The notes under the pieces were generated by a model, which searched no databases, was not told the origin of the DNA, and worked only from the letters and a program-made list of their open reading frames with translations. A stretch of 56,223 nucleotides of DNA from Dehalococcoidales bacterium (GTDB taxonomy: Bacteria; Chloroflexota; Dehalococcoidia; Dehalococcoidales; UBA2162), in the NCBI GenBank assembly GCA_016932435.1, contig JAFGCW010000054.1:1-56223 (forward strand), written 5' to 3'. The translations under genes were made by a program, and so were the position numbers. Positions 8,392 to 18,419 of the stretch are shown here, one piece after another (within the stretch, counting starts at the first letter, position 1; the number at the start of each line of letters is the position of its first letter).

Positions 8392-9069
8392 TCAAACCTT
8401 ATCAGAGTCATGTTCAGGTAATGTTTTCTCTTTAATATCGTTGTGTCTACTCATCCATATCCTGTCAATCCAGATCAGTGCGGTCAGGAAAACTCCGCCG
8501 GCAAGATAACCACCCAGGACATCACTCGGCCAGTGGGCACCAAGGTATATCCTGGATATACCGACAAGCAGTATCAGGACTGTCGCTACAATAAGTACAG
8601 AGGTTCGGAGAATATTGTTCTGTAACCTGGTGGCAGCCAGGTATGCGACAAGCCCGAATACAATAAAGGTGAAGAATGAATGTCCGCTTGGGAAAGAACC
8701 GGTGTCTGCCTGGGAGAATACGGTTACCAGGTCTGGAGAGGGACGGGGCCGGTCGATAATTGCTTTGAACACAGCGCTGGTTGCAGCGAGAATGGCGCCA
8801 GCCAGGACCAGAACTGCTTCACGCCATCCTGTACGCCACCAAACAAGTAACGCTATTGCAGCAACCAATATGTACGAAATCCAGCTGTCAAGTAAGGTCG
8901 AAATCCCCTGCATTAATGAGGAAAGGGAATCGCTGCTTATCGATTGAATCCCCTGTGTCAGCCATAAATCTCCGGGGAAACGGTCGTTATAGCAGGCGAA
9001 GACGGACATGGTAATGGTTGAAGTCAGGAGTATCAACAGTATGATCAGGAATTTGTTATTTATGCGCAT
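8392..9069 (-). CDS. PAP2-family membrane phosphatase
   Basis: A 225-residue integral membrane protein with all three parts of the PAP2 lipid phosphatase signature: KAIIDRPRPSPD, then FPSGHSFFTF, then SRIYLGAHWPSDVLGG. The His of the second motif and the His/Asp of the third form the catalytic set. About six transmembrane helices are visible, with the motifs on one face of the membrane. Relatives dephosphorylate undecaprenyl diphosphate, phosphatidylglycerophosphate or phosphatidic acid; undecaprenyl diphosphate recycling is a reasonable guess. The N-terminal helix resembles a signal anchor. The palindrome ATCACCGGTGAT at 9112-9123 lies 43 bases upstream. Confidence 0.85.
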   Translation of the reverse strand: MRINNKFLIILLILLTSTITMSVFACYNDRFPGDLWLTQGIQSISSDSLSSLMQGISTLLDSWISYILVAAIALLVWWRTGWREAVLVLAGAILAATSAVFKAIIDRPRPSPDLVTVFSQADTGSFPSGHSFFTFIVFGLVAYLAATRLQNNILRTSVLIVATVLILLVGISRIYLGAHWPSDVLGGYLAGGVFLTALIWIDRIWMSRHNDIKEKTLPEHDSDKV

Positions 9070-9111
9070 ATTTAAATAATAATATCCGTGATATCTGACA
9101 ATGATACAGTA

Positions 9112-9123
9112 ATCACCGGTGAT
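9112..9123. promoter_or_regulatory. Perfect 12-bp palindrome (possible operator)
   Basis: ATCACCGGTGAT is a perfect palindrome in the gap between the menG-like stop (9174) and the PAP2 start (9069). It could be a dimeric repressor site for the PAP2 gene. There is no nearby regulator gene to pair it with. Confidence 0.3.
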
Positions 9124-9173
9124 AAGACAACGAAGGTATTCGTACTACATTGCGTACTAAGCTGTTAAGTGGA

Positions 9174-9872
9174 TTATTTTACGGCTGTGTGAATTCCGGC
9201 GGCACCGAAAAACAAAGGCTTGTAATCAACTCTACTGAAGCCGATTGTCTTCAGCATATCAACGATCTCTTCGGGAGTATAGAAGTGCCTGGCTGATTCG
9301 GCCAGGTAATTGTAGGCGCCTTTTTCTCCGGATATCAGGGCACCGATCTTCGCTACATATACTCTCAGGTAGATATGAAACAGCTTCCTTATCAGCGATG
9401 ATTTCGGCTGGCTGCTTTCGACAATCACGAATCTGCCATCGGGCTTGATAATTCTGAATATCTCAGCGAGATGGTCCGATACTTTCGGATTTCTGTATGT
9501 CAGATTACGAAACGCGAATGATATTCCGACACAATCGAAACTCTCGTCCTGGAAAGGCAGCCGGGAAGCATCGCCGATAATTAATAATGGTTTATCTTTC
9601 AGTGGTTCATTTTTTTGAACGGCGATATCAAGCATCAATCTGCTGTAATCAAGGCCGAATATCTTTGTATTGTTGTCCTTTATGAACGATAAGGAATGAG
9701 CAAGGTCACCCGTGCCGCAGCAGATATCAAGAATTCTCCCGGGCGAAGATGCCAGGCATGCCTGGGCAGCTCTGCTTCGCCATTTTTTGTCCAGTCCCAG
9801 GGTCATCAGCGTATTGAGGATATCATAATGACGAGGGACGGTATTGAACATTTCGTAGAGGGGTCTGGTCAT
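9174..9872 (-). CDS. menG: UbiE/MenG-type C-methyltransferase
   Basis: A 232-residue class I SAM methyltransferase of the UbiE/COQ5 family, which methylates demethylmenaquinone or related quinones in the last steps of synthesis. Motif I is ILDICCGTGDLAHSLS (about residues 46-61). The family block FDCVGISFAFRNLTYR follows, and the C-terminus HFYTPEEIVDMLKTIGF is typical. The N-terminal PLYEMFNTVPRHYDILN also fits. No other quinone genes are near, so a different small-molecule target is possible. No SD is visible; TGCTATACT, an extended -10, lies about 9 nt before the ATG and suggests a nearly leaderless transcript. PAP2 follows 104 bases downstream. Confidence 0.75.
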   Translation of the reverse strand: MTRPLYEMFNTVPRHYDILNTLMTLGLDKKWRSRAAQACLASSPGRILDICCGTGDLAHSLSFIKDNNTKIFGLDYSRLMLDIAVQKNEPLKDKPLLIIGDASRLPFQDESFDCVGISFAFRNLTYRNPKVSDHLAEIFRIIKPDGRFVIVESSQPKSSLIRKLFHIYLRVYVAKIGALISGEKGAYNYLAESARHFYTPEEIVDMLKTIGFSRVDYKPLFFGAAGIHTAVK

Positions 9873-9927
9873 ACTATTTCGAGTATAGCATATCGAGTGA
9901 TGGACCTATAAATCTGCGGAAACGTGT

Positions 9928-11178
9928 TTACTCGGGCTTGAACTGACTGACCAGAGAAGTCAGGTTACGTATCTGGTGGTTAAGCATTGCCGGACCGAGA
10001 GCGAAAATAACGACCGCTGCACCTCCGATGACCAGCGCCCAGTGAGCGCCGATAGCATTGGCTATTGCGCCGGCCTGCATCCCTCCCAGAGGTAAAATAC
10101 TCCAGGTCATGCTGTAGAATCCCATCACTCTCCCGCGCATATTATCCGGCACCATTAATTGCAGTGAGGTCATTATAGCTATCATGTATATGGAGCTGCA
10201 TACACCTACAATAAACATCAGAGTCAATGCCAGAGAGAAAGAACCCACAAACTGTGACGTAAGGGCGAAAGCGGCGACGGCTAATCCGAAAAGTACCGCT
10301 CCGCCGATTACCCGTAATCCTTCGTGGCTTAAGTTACTCCGTGAACCAAGGAAAAGGGTGATAAGCAACGCGCCAAGACCACTGATACTGAGTAGTTGAC
10401 CCTGCCCTTCGGCGCCTACCTTAAGGATGTCGACAGCAAATACCGGCATCATAGTCATGTAAGCCATGCCGAAAAAACTGTTAAAGAAGGTCATCCCGAT
10501 AAGGAAAGTAAAAATAAAGTTATCCTTGATAAACTTCAGACCTTGGACCAGGTCGCTAAAGGGACTGGTAGTAGCACGTTCTTGGGATGGAGGTACGTTA
10601 AGACGTATCATGACAACTGCCATCACTACAAAACCGGCAGATCCCAGGTAGAAAACGGTTGACGTTCCGGCAGCAGCTATAATAATACCGGCGAGTGCCG
10701 GGGCGACGATTCGCACCCCCTGCCAGATAGCGGAATTCAGGGCAACGGCGCTTGTCATAACCGATGGAGTTATGAGTGTGGGGTATATAGCCTGGCGTGC
10801 CGGCTGGTCGAAAGCGTTGACAGCACCTGAACAAAACGCAATGACCAGGACATGCCACACTTCTACCTGGCCCAGTAAGGTTAAGGTGGCCAGTATGGTG
10901 ATAATGGCAGCGTTTAGGATCTGAGTGCTGAGAATAAGTATCCGGCGATTAAACCTGTCTGCAACGACACCTCCAACGAGGTTCAGCACTATTGCAGGTA
11001 TTGCCTGGGCAAGACCTACATAGCCAAGAAAAAGAGGAGACTCGGTCAATTCATAGATAAGCCAGAGTTGACCGAACTGGAACATCTGGAATCCGGTAAC
11101 AGAAGCCAGCGTGCCAAACCAGTAGTTACGGTAACTCCGGTAACGTAAAGCCGGAGGTATTCCAAGTGATGCTTTCAA
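9928..11178 (-). CDS. MFS transporter (exporter type)
   Basis: A 416-residue, 12-helix MFS protein. It starts at TTG with GGAG 5 nt upstream. Loop 2-3 is GGVVADRFNRRILIL, the hallmark of the family, and NAFDQPARQAIYPTLI and GVRIVAPALAGIIIAAAG are blocks shared with EntS-like exporters. It resembles the MFS protein at 984-2285, so the two are probably paralogs. The substrate is unknown. The short gap (55 bases) to the menG-like gene downstream would allow co-transcription, although that gene appears to have its own promoter. Confidence 0.85.
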   Translation of the reverse strand: MKASLGIPPALRYRSYRNYWFGTLASVTGFQMFQFGQLWLIYELTESPLFLGYVGLAQAIPAIVLNLVGGVVADRFNRRILILSTQILNAAIITILATLTLLGQVEVWHVLVIAFCSGAVNAFDQPARQAIYPTLITPSVMTSAVALNSAIWQGVRIVAPALAGIIIAAAGTSTVFYLGSAGFVVMAVVMIRLNVPPSQERATTSPFSDLVQGLKFIKDNFIFTFLIGMTFFNSFFGMAYMTMMPVFAVDILKVGAEGQGQLLSISGLGALLITLFLGSRSNLSHEGLRVIGGAVLFGLAVAAFALTSQFVGSFSLALTLMFIVGVCSSIYMIAIMTSLQLMVPDNMRGRVMGFYSMTWSILPLGGMQAGAIANAIGAHWALVIGGAAVVIFALGPAMLNHQIRNLTSLVSQFKPE

Positions 11179-11229
11179 CTTTTCTCCGATAGTACGGTAT
11201 ATTTCATACGGTACTTTTTTCTCCAGTAA

Positions 11230-11985
11230 TCATTTACCTGTACTTATAGTCTTCACCATCTTGTAAAAGCCAAAGAGGTTATGGCGGTTATATTTTTTTG
11301 GTAGAATAGATTCTTTTTCTTTGATGAAGCCACATTTTTCATATATTCTGATAGCGTTCGAATTATCAAGTTCCACGTAAAGTGATAATTTTTCCAGATT
11401 AATCTCGCAAGCTTTGTTTTCGGCTTTTTGCAGGAGCGCCAAACCGATACCCTTACCTCTGTATTCTTCGAAAACAGCGAGATTGGAAATGAACAGTTCA
11501 TCGTTTTCTGTTCCCGGGAAATATCTGTTCAAATCCATCCTGGATATGATTTTCATGAAGTTCAGAAACCCGGATATTCGAAACAATCCCGGGATAGATT
11601 TCAACATCTTCACTGATATTTTGACCATATCTCTCGCCGGGTAGGCTAAAATGAGTCCTCTCACAATGCTGTCTTCTTCTTCAATTTGTATATTATCTGT
11701 AGAGAAAAGACTTCCTTTTACATTACATAAAAACTTGATGTAATCATAGATGTTCGGTTCTTGAGTTGCGAAGATATAGCGGTAGAGGTCTGGCCCGGAT
11801 GTGAAAATCAGGTTCGCGCAGGCATCTATTTCATTATCGTAAGGTTTTCTAAGTTTCGATTCCATACTATATACCGCATGAAAAATCCCGGAAGTCTTAG
11901 TTATGGAGCTAATAATATATACCAAATTAGAGATGGTCAATAATAATAGTATTGCTACTGCAACCACATTCATAGTAGAGATCAT
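11230..11985 (-). CDS. GNAT N-acetyltransferase
   Basis: The C-terminal part is a GNAT fold: LFISNLAVFEEYRGKGIGLALLQKA holds the acetyl-CoA loop R-G-x-G-I-G-x-A, and NSNAIRIYEKCGF is the usual closing block. The 251-residue reading begins with a hydrophobic segment (about residues 6-27) that is unusual for GNATs. A start at the Met at residue 41 (11865) would give a soluble protein of 211 residues. Neither start has an SD; the longer one has TACTAT 7 nt upstream, as in leaderless mRNAs. The acceptor substrate is unknown. It lies upstream of the MFS gene on the same strand, 52 bases away. Confidence 0.7.
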   Translation of the reverse strand: MISTMNVVAVAILLLLTISNLVYIISSITKTSGIFHAVYSMESKLRKPYDNEIDACANLIFTSGPDLYRYIFATQEPNIYDYIKFLCNVKGSLFSTDNIQIEEEDSIVRGLILAYPARDMVKISVKMLKSIPGLFRISGFLNFMKIISRMDLNRYFPGTENDELFISNLAVFEEYRGKGIGLALLQKAENKACEINLEKLSLYVELDNSNAIRIYEKCGFIKEKESILPKKYNRHNLFGFYKMVKTISTGK

Positions 11986-12077
11986 AAGGAAAATAGTACT
12001 AATACTTCCCGATGAGGATTACAGGGAAACAAGCCTGATCAGGGATATGAATCATTACTGCTTGTGGGTTAAAAACC

Positions 12078-12105
12078 AAGAGGGGAGGTCACTGCTCCCC
12101 CTCTT
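12078..12105 (-). terminator. Intrinsic terminator
   Basis: AAGAGGGG pairs with CCCCTCTT around a 12-nt loop, followed on the minus strand by GGTTTTTAA. It lies 41 bases past the stop of the gene at 12146-12472. Confidence 0.6.
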
Positions 12106-12145
12106 ATTGATGTATGTTTTACAACTAACCTGGATCGAAGTAGAC

Positions 12146-12472
12146 CTACGAATCGAGTGAAAATATCTGTTTGTAAGTTCCCATGATTACAGGAGTACCA
12201 AGATTACTCATTCGTCCGGCTTCTCTTTTTACAGCAATGGTTTCGTTCAAACCCTTCATTGCTGTCTGAATGTCATCTGTTTCTATCTCATACAACGCAA
12301 GGTATTTAGCGTCTTCAGGTTTAGGTTCGGTATGTTCCCATCGGGTAGCTCTTTCAAAATTCGGCGTCTCAAGCACATCGGGGAAATGAATGTTGTTGTA
12401 CCAGTCATTGAAATCAGCTTCGTTGGCGGGATCATCTACCTTCATACCTACAACAAGCATATATTTACCCAT
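12146..12472 (-). CDS. Dimeric alpha/beta-barrel small protein
   Basis: A 108-residue protein beginning YMLVVGMKVDDPANEADFNDWYNNIHFPDVLETP. The pattern strand, D/E-x-x-F-x-x-W-Y-x-x-x-H-x-P-D-V, with a central YLALYEIETDD strand, is that of ferredoxin-like dimeric barrels of the DUF4286/EthD type. Members include small monooxygenases and proteins linked to degradation operons. The catalytic role is unknown. SD GGAGG is about 8 nt before the ATG. It is transcribed away from the MDR dehydrogenase at 12656, so the 183-base gap between them is divergent. Confidence 0.65.
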   Translation of the reverse strand: MGKYMLVVGMKVDDPANEADFNDWYNNIHFPDVLETPNFERATRWEHTEPKPEDAKYLALYEIETDDIQTAMKGLNETIAVKREAGRMSNLGTPVIMGTYKQIFSLDS

Positions 12473-12561
12473 ATATATTTCCTCCTTAGATTTTTATAAT
12501 AATACCCAGACAGAGAACGATAAAGCAAATATTCCGATGACCTTGTAGTGGGGTCAGTAAA

Positions 12562-12590
12562 TTGATTGTATATTTTCGAATGATTATGTT
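12562..12590 (+). promoter_or_regulatory. Candidate sigma70 promoter for MDR dehydrogenase
   Basis: TTGATT and TATGTT are separated by 17 nt, with the TTG start of the gene 65 nt downstream of the -10. A short hairpin AGGTT-AATC-AACCT lies between promoter and SD. Confidence 0.4.
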
Positions 12591-12655
12591 TTAATATCCA
12601 AGAGGTTAATCAACCTGTCAATCTATCAATACATAATAAACAGGAGGAAGAGGAA

Positions 12656-13672
12656 TTGAAGGCTGTAATTGTTGAAGAAATCGGAAAGGCTGTACTAAAA
12701 GAGATGCCGCTGGCAGATCCCGGCTTTGAAGAGGTTAAGGTCAGAATCGCGTATTGTGGTGTCGGAGCATTTGATCCGTTCATCATCACCGGTGAGTTAG
12801 TATTACCGCTGCCGTGGCGACTGGGTTACCAGGCATCAGGAATCGTCGAAGAACTCGGTCCGGGCGCTCTTGCCAGGGGGCTGAAAGTCGGGGACAGAGT
12901 AGCGCTGGACCAGTACCGCTATTGCGGCTCCTGTTACAACTGTATGCACGATCGGGAGACTTTCTGCGAAAGAAGGGATTATCCGTATGGATACCTTGAT
13001 CAGATGATGGCTGAATATATCACTGTTCACCAGCGCCAGGCGTGGAAATTGCCCGATTCTATCTCTCTCGAAGAAGCTACCCTTACCGAGAATATCGGCG
13101 CTTGTCTACCGGCTATGGACCTGGCTCTGCCCAAGATGGGTGACAGCATCCTGGTTATCGGTTCCGGTACTTGCGGCAGCATCATCGTACAGTTAGCCAA
13201 ACTCCAGGGCGCGAAAGATCTAACGGTTGTCGAACCGGTATCATTCAAGAGAGACCTGGCTCTGAAACTGGGAGCCAAACACGTTATCGATCCGAAAAAC
13301 CAGGACTGGGTAGCTGAAGCACTGAAGATCAGTCCGCGCGGTTTCGATCGTATAATTGAAGCTTCCGGCTATTCGGAAATGCTTTCGGGCTGTATTGACG
13401 TTGTAGCGCAGTGCGGTAAGATCGTATTGTTCGGAGTTTACCCGGACAATCCGAAGATAGATTACGATGTACACAAGATATGGTTCAAAGAAGTCAGCAT
13501 TCACGGTGTGTTTGGTCAGTCCAACCTGTTCCCGAGAGCCGTCGATATGCTGGAAAGCCTTGATCTGAAATCGATGATGGATGGCCCGACATTTCCGCTG
13601 GAAGACTTCATGAAAGCGATCGAAGCACACAAGACCGGTCAGTATGCAAGGGTTCTGGTGAAGTGTACGTAA
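12656..13672 (+). CDS. Zinc-type MDR dehydrogenase with degenerate catalytic site
   Basis: A 338-residue medium-chain dehydrogenase starting at TTG behind GGAGGAAGAGG. The four structural-zinc cysteines are present (C90, C93, C96, C104 in CGSCYNCMHDRETFC). The nucleotide fold follows at about residue 160 as VIGSGTCGSIIVQLAKLQGA. The catalytic zinc site is altered: C34 remains, but the usual GHE reads GYQ (residues 57-59), and the usual C-G-x-D-x-H after C34 reads GAFDPF. The protein may therefore bind no catalytic zinc, and either use another chemistry or act on a different substrate class. It is flanked upstream by a divergent gene and downstream by a strong terminator, so it is monocistronic. 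Confidence 0.8.
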   Translation: MKAVIVEEIGKAVLKEMPLADPGFEEVKVRIAYCGVGAFDPFIITGELVLPLPWRLGYQASGIVEELGPGALARGLKVGDRVALDQYRYCGSCYNCMHDRETFCERRDYPYGYLDQMMAEYITVHQRQAWKLPDSISLEEATLTENIGACLPAMDLALPKMGDSILVIGSGTCGSIIVQLAKLQGAKDLTVVEPVSFKRDLALKLGAKHVIDPKNQDWVAEALKISPRGFDRIIEASGYSEMLSGCIDVVAQCGKIVLFGVYPDNPKIDYDVHKIWFKEVSIHGVFGQSNLFPRAVDMLESLDLKSMMDGPTFPLEDFMKAIEAHKTGQYARVLVKCT

Positions 13673-13696
13673 GCTAAATGCGAAAAATCATTTGAA

Positions 13697-13726
13697 GGGG
13701 GGAGTACTCATGCTCCCTCCTTTTTT
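13697..13726 (+). terminator. Intrinsic terminator after MDR dehydrogenase
   Basis: GGGGGGAG pairs with CTCCCTCC (one G-U) around TACTCATG, followed by six T. It lies 24 bases beyond the stop. Confidence 0.85.
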
Positions 13727-13795
13727 GTTTTATGAAAAAGCATTTTCAAGGTTGCAATTGTTAAGTTAGAGCGGTATACCTTTTAGTGAAATAAC

Positions 13796-13824
13796 TTGAC
13801 AACTTACGGCTACAGGTGTACCCT
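13796..13824 (+). promoter_or_regulatory. Sigma70-type promoter upstream of usp gene
   Basis: TTGACA, 17 nt, TACCCT. The predicted start point is near 13831, which puts the small ORF at 13861 and the Usp gene at 13981 on the same transcript. Confidence 0.6.
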
Positions 13825-13860
13825 ATGATTCCTGATACTCCACTGACAGAGAGGAGTACC

Positions 13861-13938
13861 ATGTCGAAAGACACGAAAGAATACAATATTCTCCGACAGT
13901 TAAATCATTTCGGTTTCATCTCTTATAGAGTGATGTAA
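13861..13938 (+). CDS. Possible 25-residue leader/small ORF
   Basis: ATG to TAA, 25 codons, beginning MSKDTKEYNILRQL. AGAGGAG lies 4 nt before the ATG, one of the strongest SDs in the region. The peptide is not obviously membrane-bound and I know no homolog. It lies between a good promoter and the first Usp gene, 42 bases before it, so it could be a real small protein or a translated leader. The rest of the 308-base gap 13673-13980 holds the terminator and promoter listed separately. Confidence 0.35.
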   Translation: MSKDTKEYNILRQLNHFGFISYRVM

Positions 13939-13980
13939 TTCGAGTAATATCAGCTGACTGAAAAAACGGAGGTAGATGTC

Positions 13981-14454
13981 ATGTCGGAAAGAATTTTAAT
14001 ACCATTGGACGGTTCAAGATCAAGTGAAACTGCCATTTACCAGGTGATGAATTTACTTTGTGATATTAAGCCTGCAGAAACGACAGAAATCATATTACTT
14101 GAGGTGATCAAACCACCTTTTAAGCATATCCCTGTGGAAGGCGGTATGGTGGATATATCGGGTGAAGAAGCCGAACTGCAGTCGATGAAAGAAAATGCTT
14201 TTCAGTACCTCAAGGAATTAACCGGAAAACTCAAATTAATGGGTGTCGGTGTATCCTGTGAAGTGTTTGTCAGTGACAAAGGTGAAAGTATCGCAGATGT
14301 AATAATCAGGGCTGAAAAGGAGTTGAACAGTAACCTGGTCGCTATGTCGTTACCGGGAAAACATGGGTTGAAGCACTGGACTACCCATCATACGGCAGAG
14401 AAGGTTCTTGATAAAGGAAGTGTTCCTGTGATCATGGTAGCAGCCCATGATTAA
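13981..14454 (+). CDS. UspA-family stress protein, non-canonical ATP motif
   Basis: A 157-residue single-domain universal stress protein. The N-terminal strand and loop ERILIPLDGSRSSETAI is typical, and the C-terminal PVIMVAAHD closes the fold. The usual ATP-binding signature (G-x2-G-x9-G-S/T) reads GKHGLKHWTTHHTAEKV: the two first Gly are there but the final G-S is replaced by H-T. It may therefore be of the non-ATP class. SD GGAGG lies 7-8 nt before the ATG. It has its own strong terminator and is followed by a close paralog with the same family features, so the pair arose by tandem duplication. Confidence 0.85.
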   Translation: MSERILIPLDGSRSSETAIYQVMNLLCDIKPAETTEIILLEVIKPPFKHIPVEGGMVDISGEEAELQSMKENAFQYLKELTGKLKLMGVGVSCEVFVSDKGESIADVIIRAEKELNSNLVAMSLPGKHGLKHWTTHHTAEKVLDKGSVPVIMVAAHD

Positions 14455-14476
14455 TATCAAGGTTTTATAGTGTGAA

Positions 14477-14508
14477 GGGAGAGTAGATACACTCTCCCTA
14501 TTTTTTTT
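14477..14508 (+). terminator. Intrinsic terminator after first usp
   Basis: GGGAGAG / CTCTCCC stem with 8-nt loop, then TA and eight T. It starts 23 bases past the stop. Confidence 0.85.
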
Positions 14509-14697
14509 CAAGACGATCGTAAAAACGAAAAAGAGATTATTATATCTGATATCAGGAAAATAGGTAATTATACCTATGCCGTTACGAAGATAATAGGTAT
14601 CGGTGCTGATGAAGTATATACGAGCGTAAATCTATAGTAAAGTTGGAAACAGGCAGTGGCCGAGTTTTTACCGATAAATAACAGGGAGGACGTAAAT

Positions 14698-15171
14698 ATG
14701 TCAGAAAAGATTCTTATTCCGTTGAACGGTTCAAAGTCTGATGACGCAGCTATCTTCCAGGTTACCAAGTTGATAAATGATATTAAACCTGTTGAAAAGA
14801 CAGAGATCATTATTTTCGAGGTAGTGAAACCGCCGGTCAAGCATATACCCGTTGAAGGTGGTACATTTGATATTTACGGTGATGAGGATGAAATGCGATT
14901 AAGAAAGAATTCGGCGCTCGGATATCTAAAAAGAATGGCTGAAAAACTCAAGGAAACGGGTTTTCTGGTTTCATATGAAATAGTGATCAGTCGAATAGGC
15001 GAGAGCAGGGCTGATGCTATTATCAGGGCTGAGAGAGAACTGGGTGGAAATCTGGTTGCCATGTCAGTTCCTGAGAAGAATTGGTTTACTCGACGAGTCG
15101 TAAAACGTGAAGCAGAAGAAGTGATAAAGAAGGGTCTTATCCCGGTTATGATGGTTGCGGCACATAACTAG
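14698..15171 (+). CDS. UspA-family stress protein, paralog of the preceding gene
   Basis: A 157-residue protein that lines up with its upstream neighbour over its whole length (for example EKILIPLNGSKSDDAAI, KPPVKHIPVEGG, PVMMVAAHN). I start at the ATG at 14698, because GGGAGGAC lies about 8 nt upstream; the 14 codons open before it have no SD. The ATP-binding signature is lost completely here (PEKNWFTRRVVKREAEEV). A role as a small-molecule or protein-binding stress factor is likely, but the ligand is unknown. It lies directly before katG, between two terminators, so each gene of this stress block is its own unit. Confidence 0.85.
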   Translation: MSEKILIPLNGSKSDDAAIFQVTKLINDIKPVEKTEIIIFEVVKPPVKHIPVEGGTFDIYGDEDEMRLRKNSALGYLKRMAEKLKETGFLVSYEIVISRIGESRADAIIRAERELGGNLVAMSVPEKNWFTRRVVKREAEEVIKKGLIPVMMVAAHN

Positions 15172-15193
15172 TCTACGGGATGTTCAGGTAAAG

Positions 15194-15220
15194 GGAGAGT
15201 CTTAGCACTCTCCTTTTTTT
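15194..15220 (+). terminator. Intrinsic terminator after second usp
   Basis: GGAGAGT / ACTCTCC with loop CTTAGC and seven T directly after. It lies 22 bases past the stop and 7 bases before the katG operator. Confidence 0.85.
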
Positions 15221-15226
15221 ATTAAG

Positions 15227-15242
15227 GGTGATATATATCACA
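15227..15242 (+). promoter_or_regulatory. CRP/FNR-like operator upstream of katG
   Basis: GGTGATATATATCACA matches the CRP-family pattern TGTGA-N6-TCACA at all but the first base, and its core TGAT-ATAT-ATCA also fits the FNR half-site spacing. It ends 2 nt before the -35, centred near -44, as in class II activation. Which regulator binds is not shown. Confidence 0.5.
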
Positions 15243-15244
15243 TC

Positions 15245-15271
15245 TTGACAATAGAATACTGTTGGTATAAT
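15245..15271 (+). promoter_or_regulatory. katG promoter
   Basis: TTGACA and TATAAT, both perfect, separated by only 15 nt. The short spacer may make the promoter dependent on the activator predicted at the adjacent palindrome. AAGGAGGA and the ATG follow 21-35 nt downstream. Confidence 0.7.
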
Positions 15272-15294
15272 CTAAGCATCCCAAGCGGAAATAA

Positions 15295-17502
<2,208 letters not shown>

Positions 17503-17549
17503 TCGTCGTTTAACTCTTATTACGTGAAATTTTAAGGAATAAAGAAAAC

Positions 17550-17577
17550 GTGAGGTTGGGGATTTACCCAACCTCAC
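17550..17577 (+). terminator. katG terminator
   Basis: A perfect 11-bp stem GTGAGGTTGGG / CCCAACCTCAC with loop GATTTA, followed by TTACTTTTCC. It ends 10 bases before the proposed start of the next gene. Confidence 0.8.
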
Positions 17578-17587
17578 TTACTTTTCC

Positions 17588-18403
17588 ATGATAATAGACG
17601 CAGCAGAAATAATGAATTATAGTTGTGATGGTATGAATAGCTTTCCAACTCCGTATGAAGATGTAAATGAAGCGATATATGCACTTCAAGACAGCGTGAA
17701 GGAAGTGCTGAGCGATTACTTCACCGGTATGTATCTGTACGGTTCGCTGGCACTTGGAGATTTCGATCCAGGTCGAAGCGACATAGATCCGCTGATAGTA
17801 ACAAGTGAAGAACTAACTGATGATGTCATTTCCGAACTGGAATTTATGTATAAGCGCCTTTATAGTAGTGGACTGGAATGGGCAAAGAAAATGACAGGTC
17901 TGTGTATTCCGCTTAAAGACCTGCGAATCTACAGGGAAACTGGCCCAAAGAATCAGATGTTTAACAGAGAAGAGTTCCTTGTGGATCGACCGGATAATGA
18001 CTGGATCTTTCATCGTCATGTCCTCTACAGGTGCGGAATTGTAATCGAAGGTCCTCCTTTAAGAAATATTATTGAACCGATACCTCCGGAACAACTGAAA
18101 GAAATTGCGTTCATGTTTCTACGTGACTGGGTACTGTTGACCTATGATGACACGAGATTCCAGGGAGAAGGTCACCAGGCGTATTTTGTCCTGACGGTCT
18201 GCCGGTGCCTGTATACGCTCAGGAATGGTGATGTAACGACAAAGTATAATTCAGCGGAGTGGGCACTTGAAAATGTTGATGGTAAATGGTCTGGTTTGAT
18301 ACGGCAGGCAATGGCCTGGCGTTATGGTGATCCCGCAGGAGATATTCCTCAAACACAAAAGTTCATGCGTTATATAATGGCTAAGGCTGGTGTGATGGTA
18401 TAA
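17588..18403 (+). CDS. Aminoglycoside adenylyltransferase-like nucleotidyltransferase
   Basis: A protein of up to 271 residues with the nucleotidyltransferase core GSLALGDFDPGRSDIDPLIV; the Gly-Ser and the D-x-D metal site are intact. The layout FPTPYEDVNEAI, core, then a helical C-terminal half with LTVCRCLYTLRNG and KYNSAEWAL follows the AadA/ANT(3'')-DUF4111 family. Those enzymes adenylylate spectinomycin or streptomycin, but chromosomal relatives are not necessarily resistance genes. The start is uncertain: ATGs at 17588, 17612 and 17633 all lack an SD, and AadA proteins begin close to the FPTPY block, favouring the last. It stands alone behind the katG terminator. Confidence 0.7.
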   Translation: MIIDAAEIMNYSCDGMNSFPTPYEDVNEAIYALQDSVKEVLSDYFTGMYLYGSLALGDFDPGRSDIDPLIVTSEELTDDVISELEFMYKRLYSSGLEWAKKMTGLCIPLKDLRIYRETGPKNQMFNREEFLVDRPDNDWIFHRHVLYRCGIVIEGPPLRNIIEPIPPEQLKEIAFMFLRDWVLLTYDDTRFQGEGHQAYFVLTVCRCLYTLRNGDVTTKYNSAEWALENVDGKWSGLIRQAMAWRYGDPAGDIPQTQKFMRYIMAKAGVMV

Positions 18404-18419
18404 AGAGTTATGCAGCCTA

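Noticed and set aside
11985..12145. Link between the AGTACTAATACTTCCCG-like strings near 957 and 11995
   Set aside because: They are similar over about 17 nt, but there are only two copies, imperfect, with no shared context; chance cannot be excluded.
17588..18403. Acquired antibiotic-resistance gene (aadA)
   Set aside because: Similar fold, but there is no integron, IS or cassette context, and the sequence differs from known AadA; resistance is not shown.
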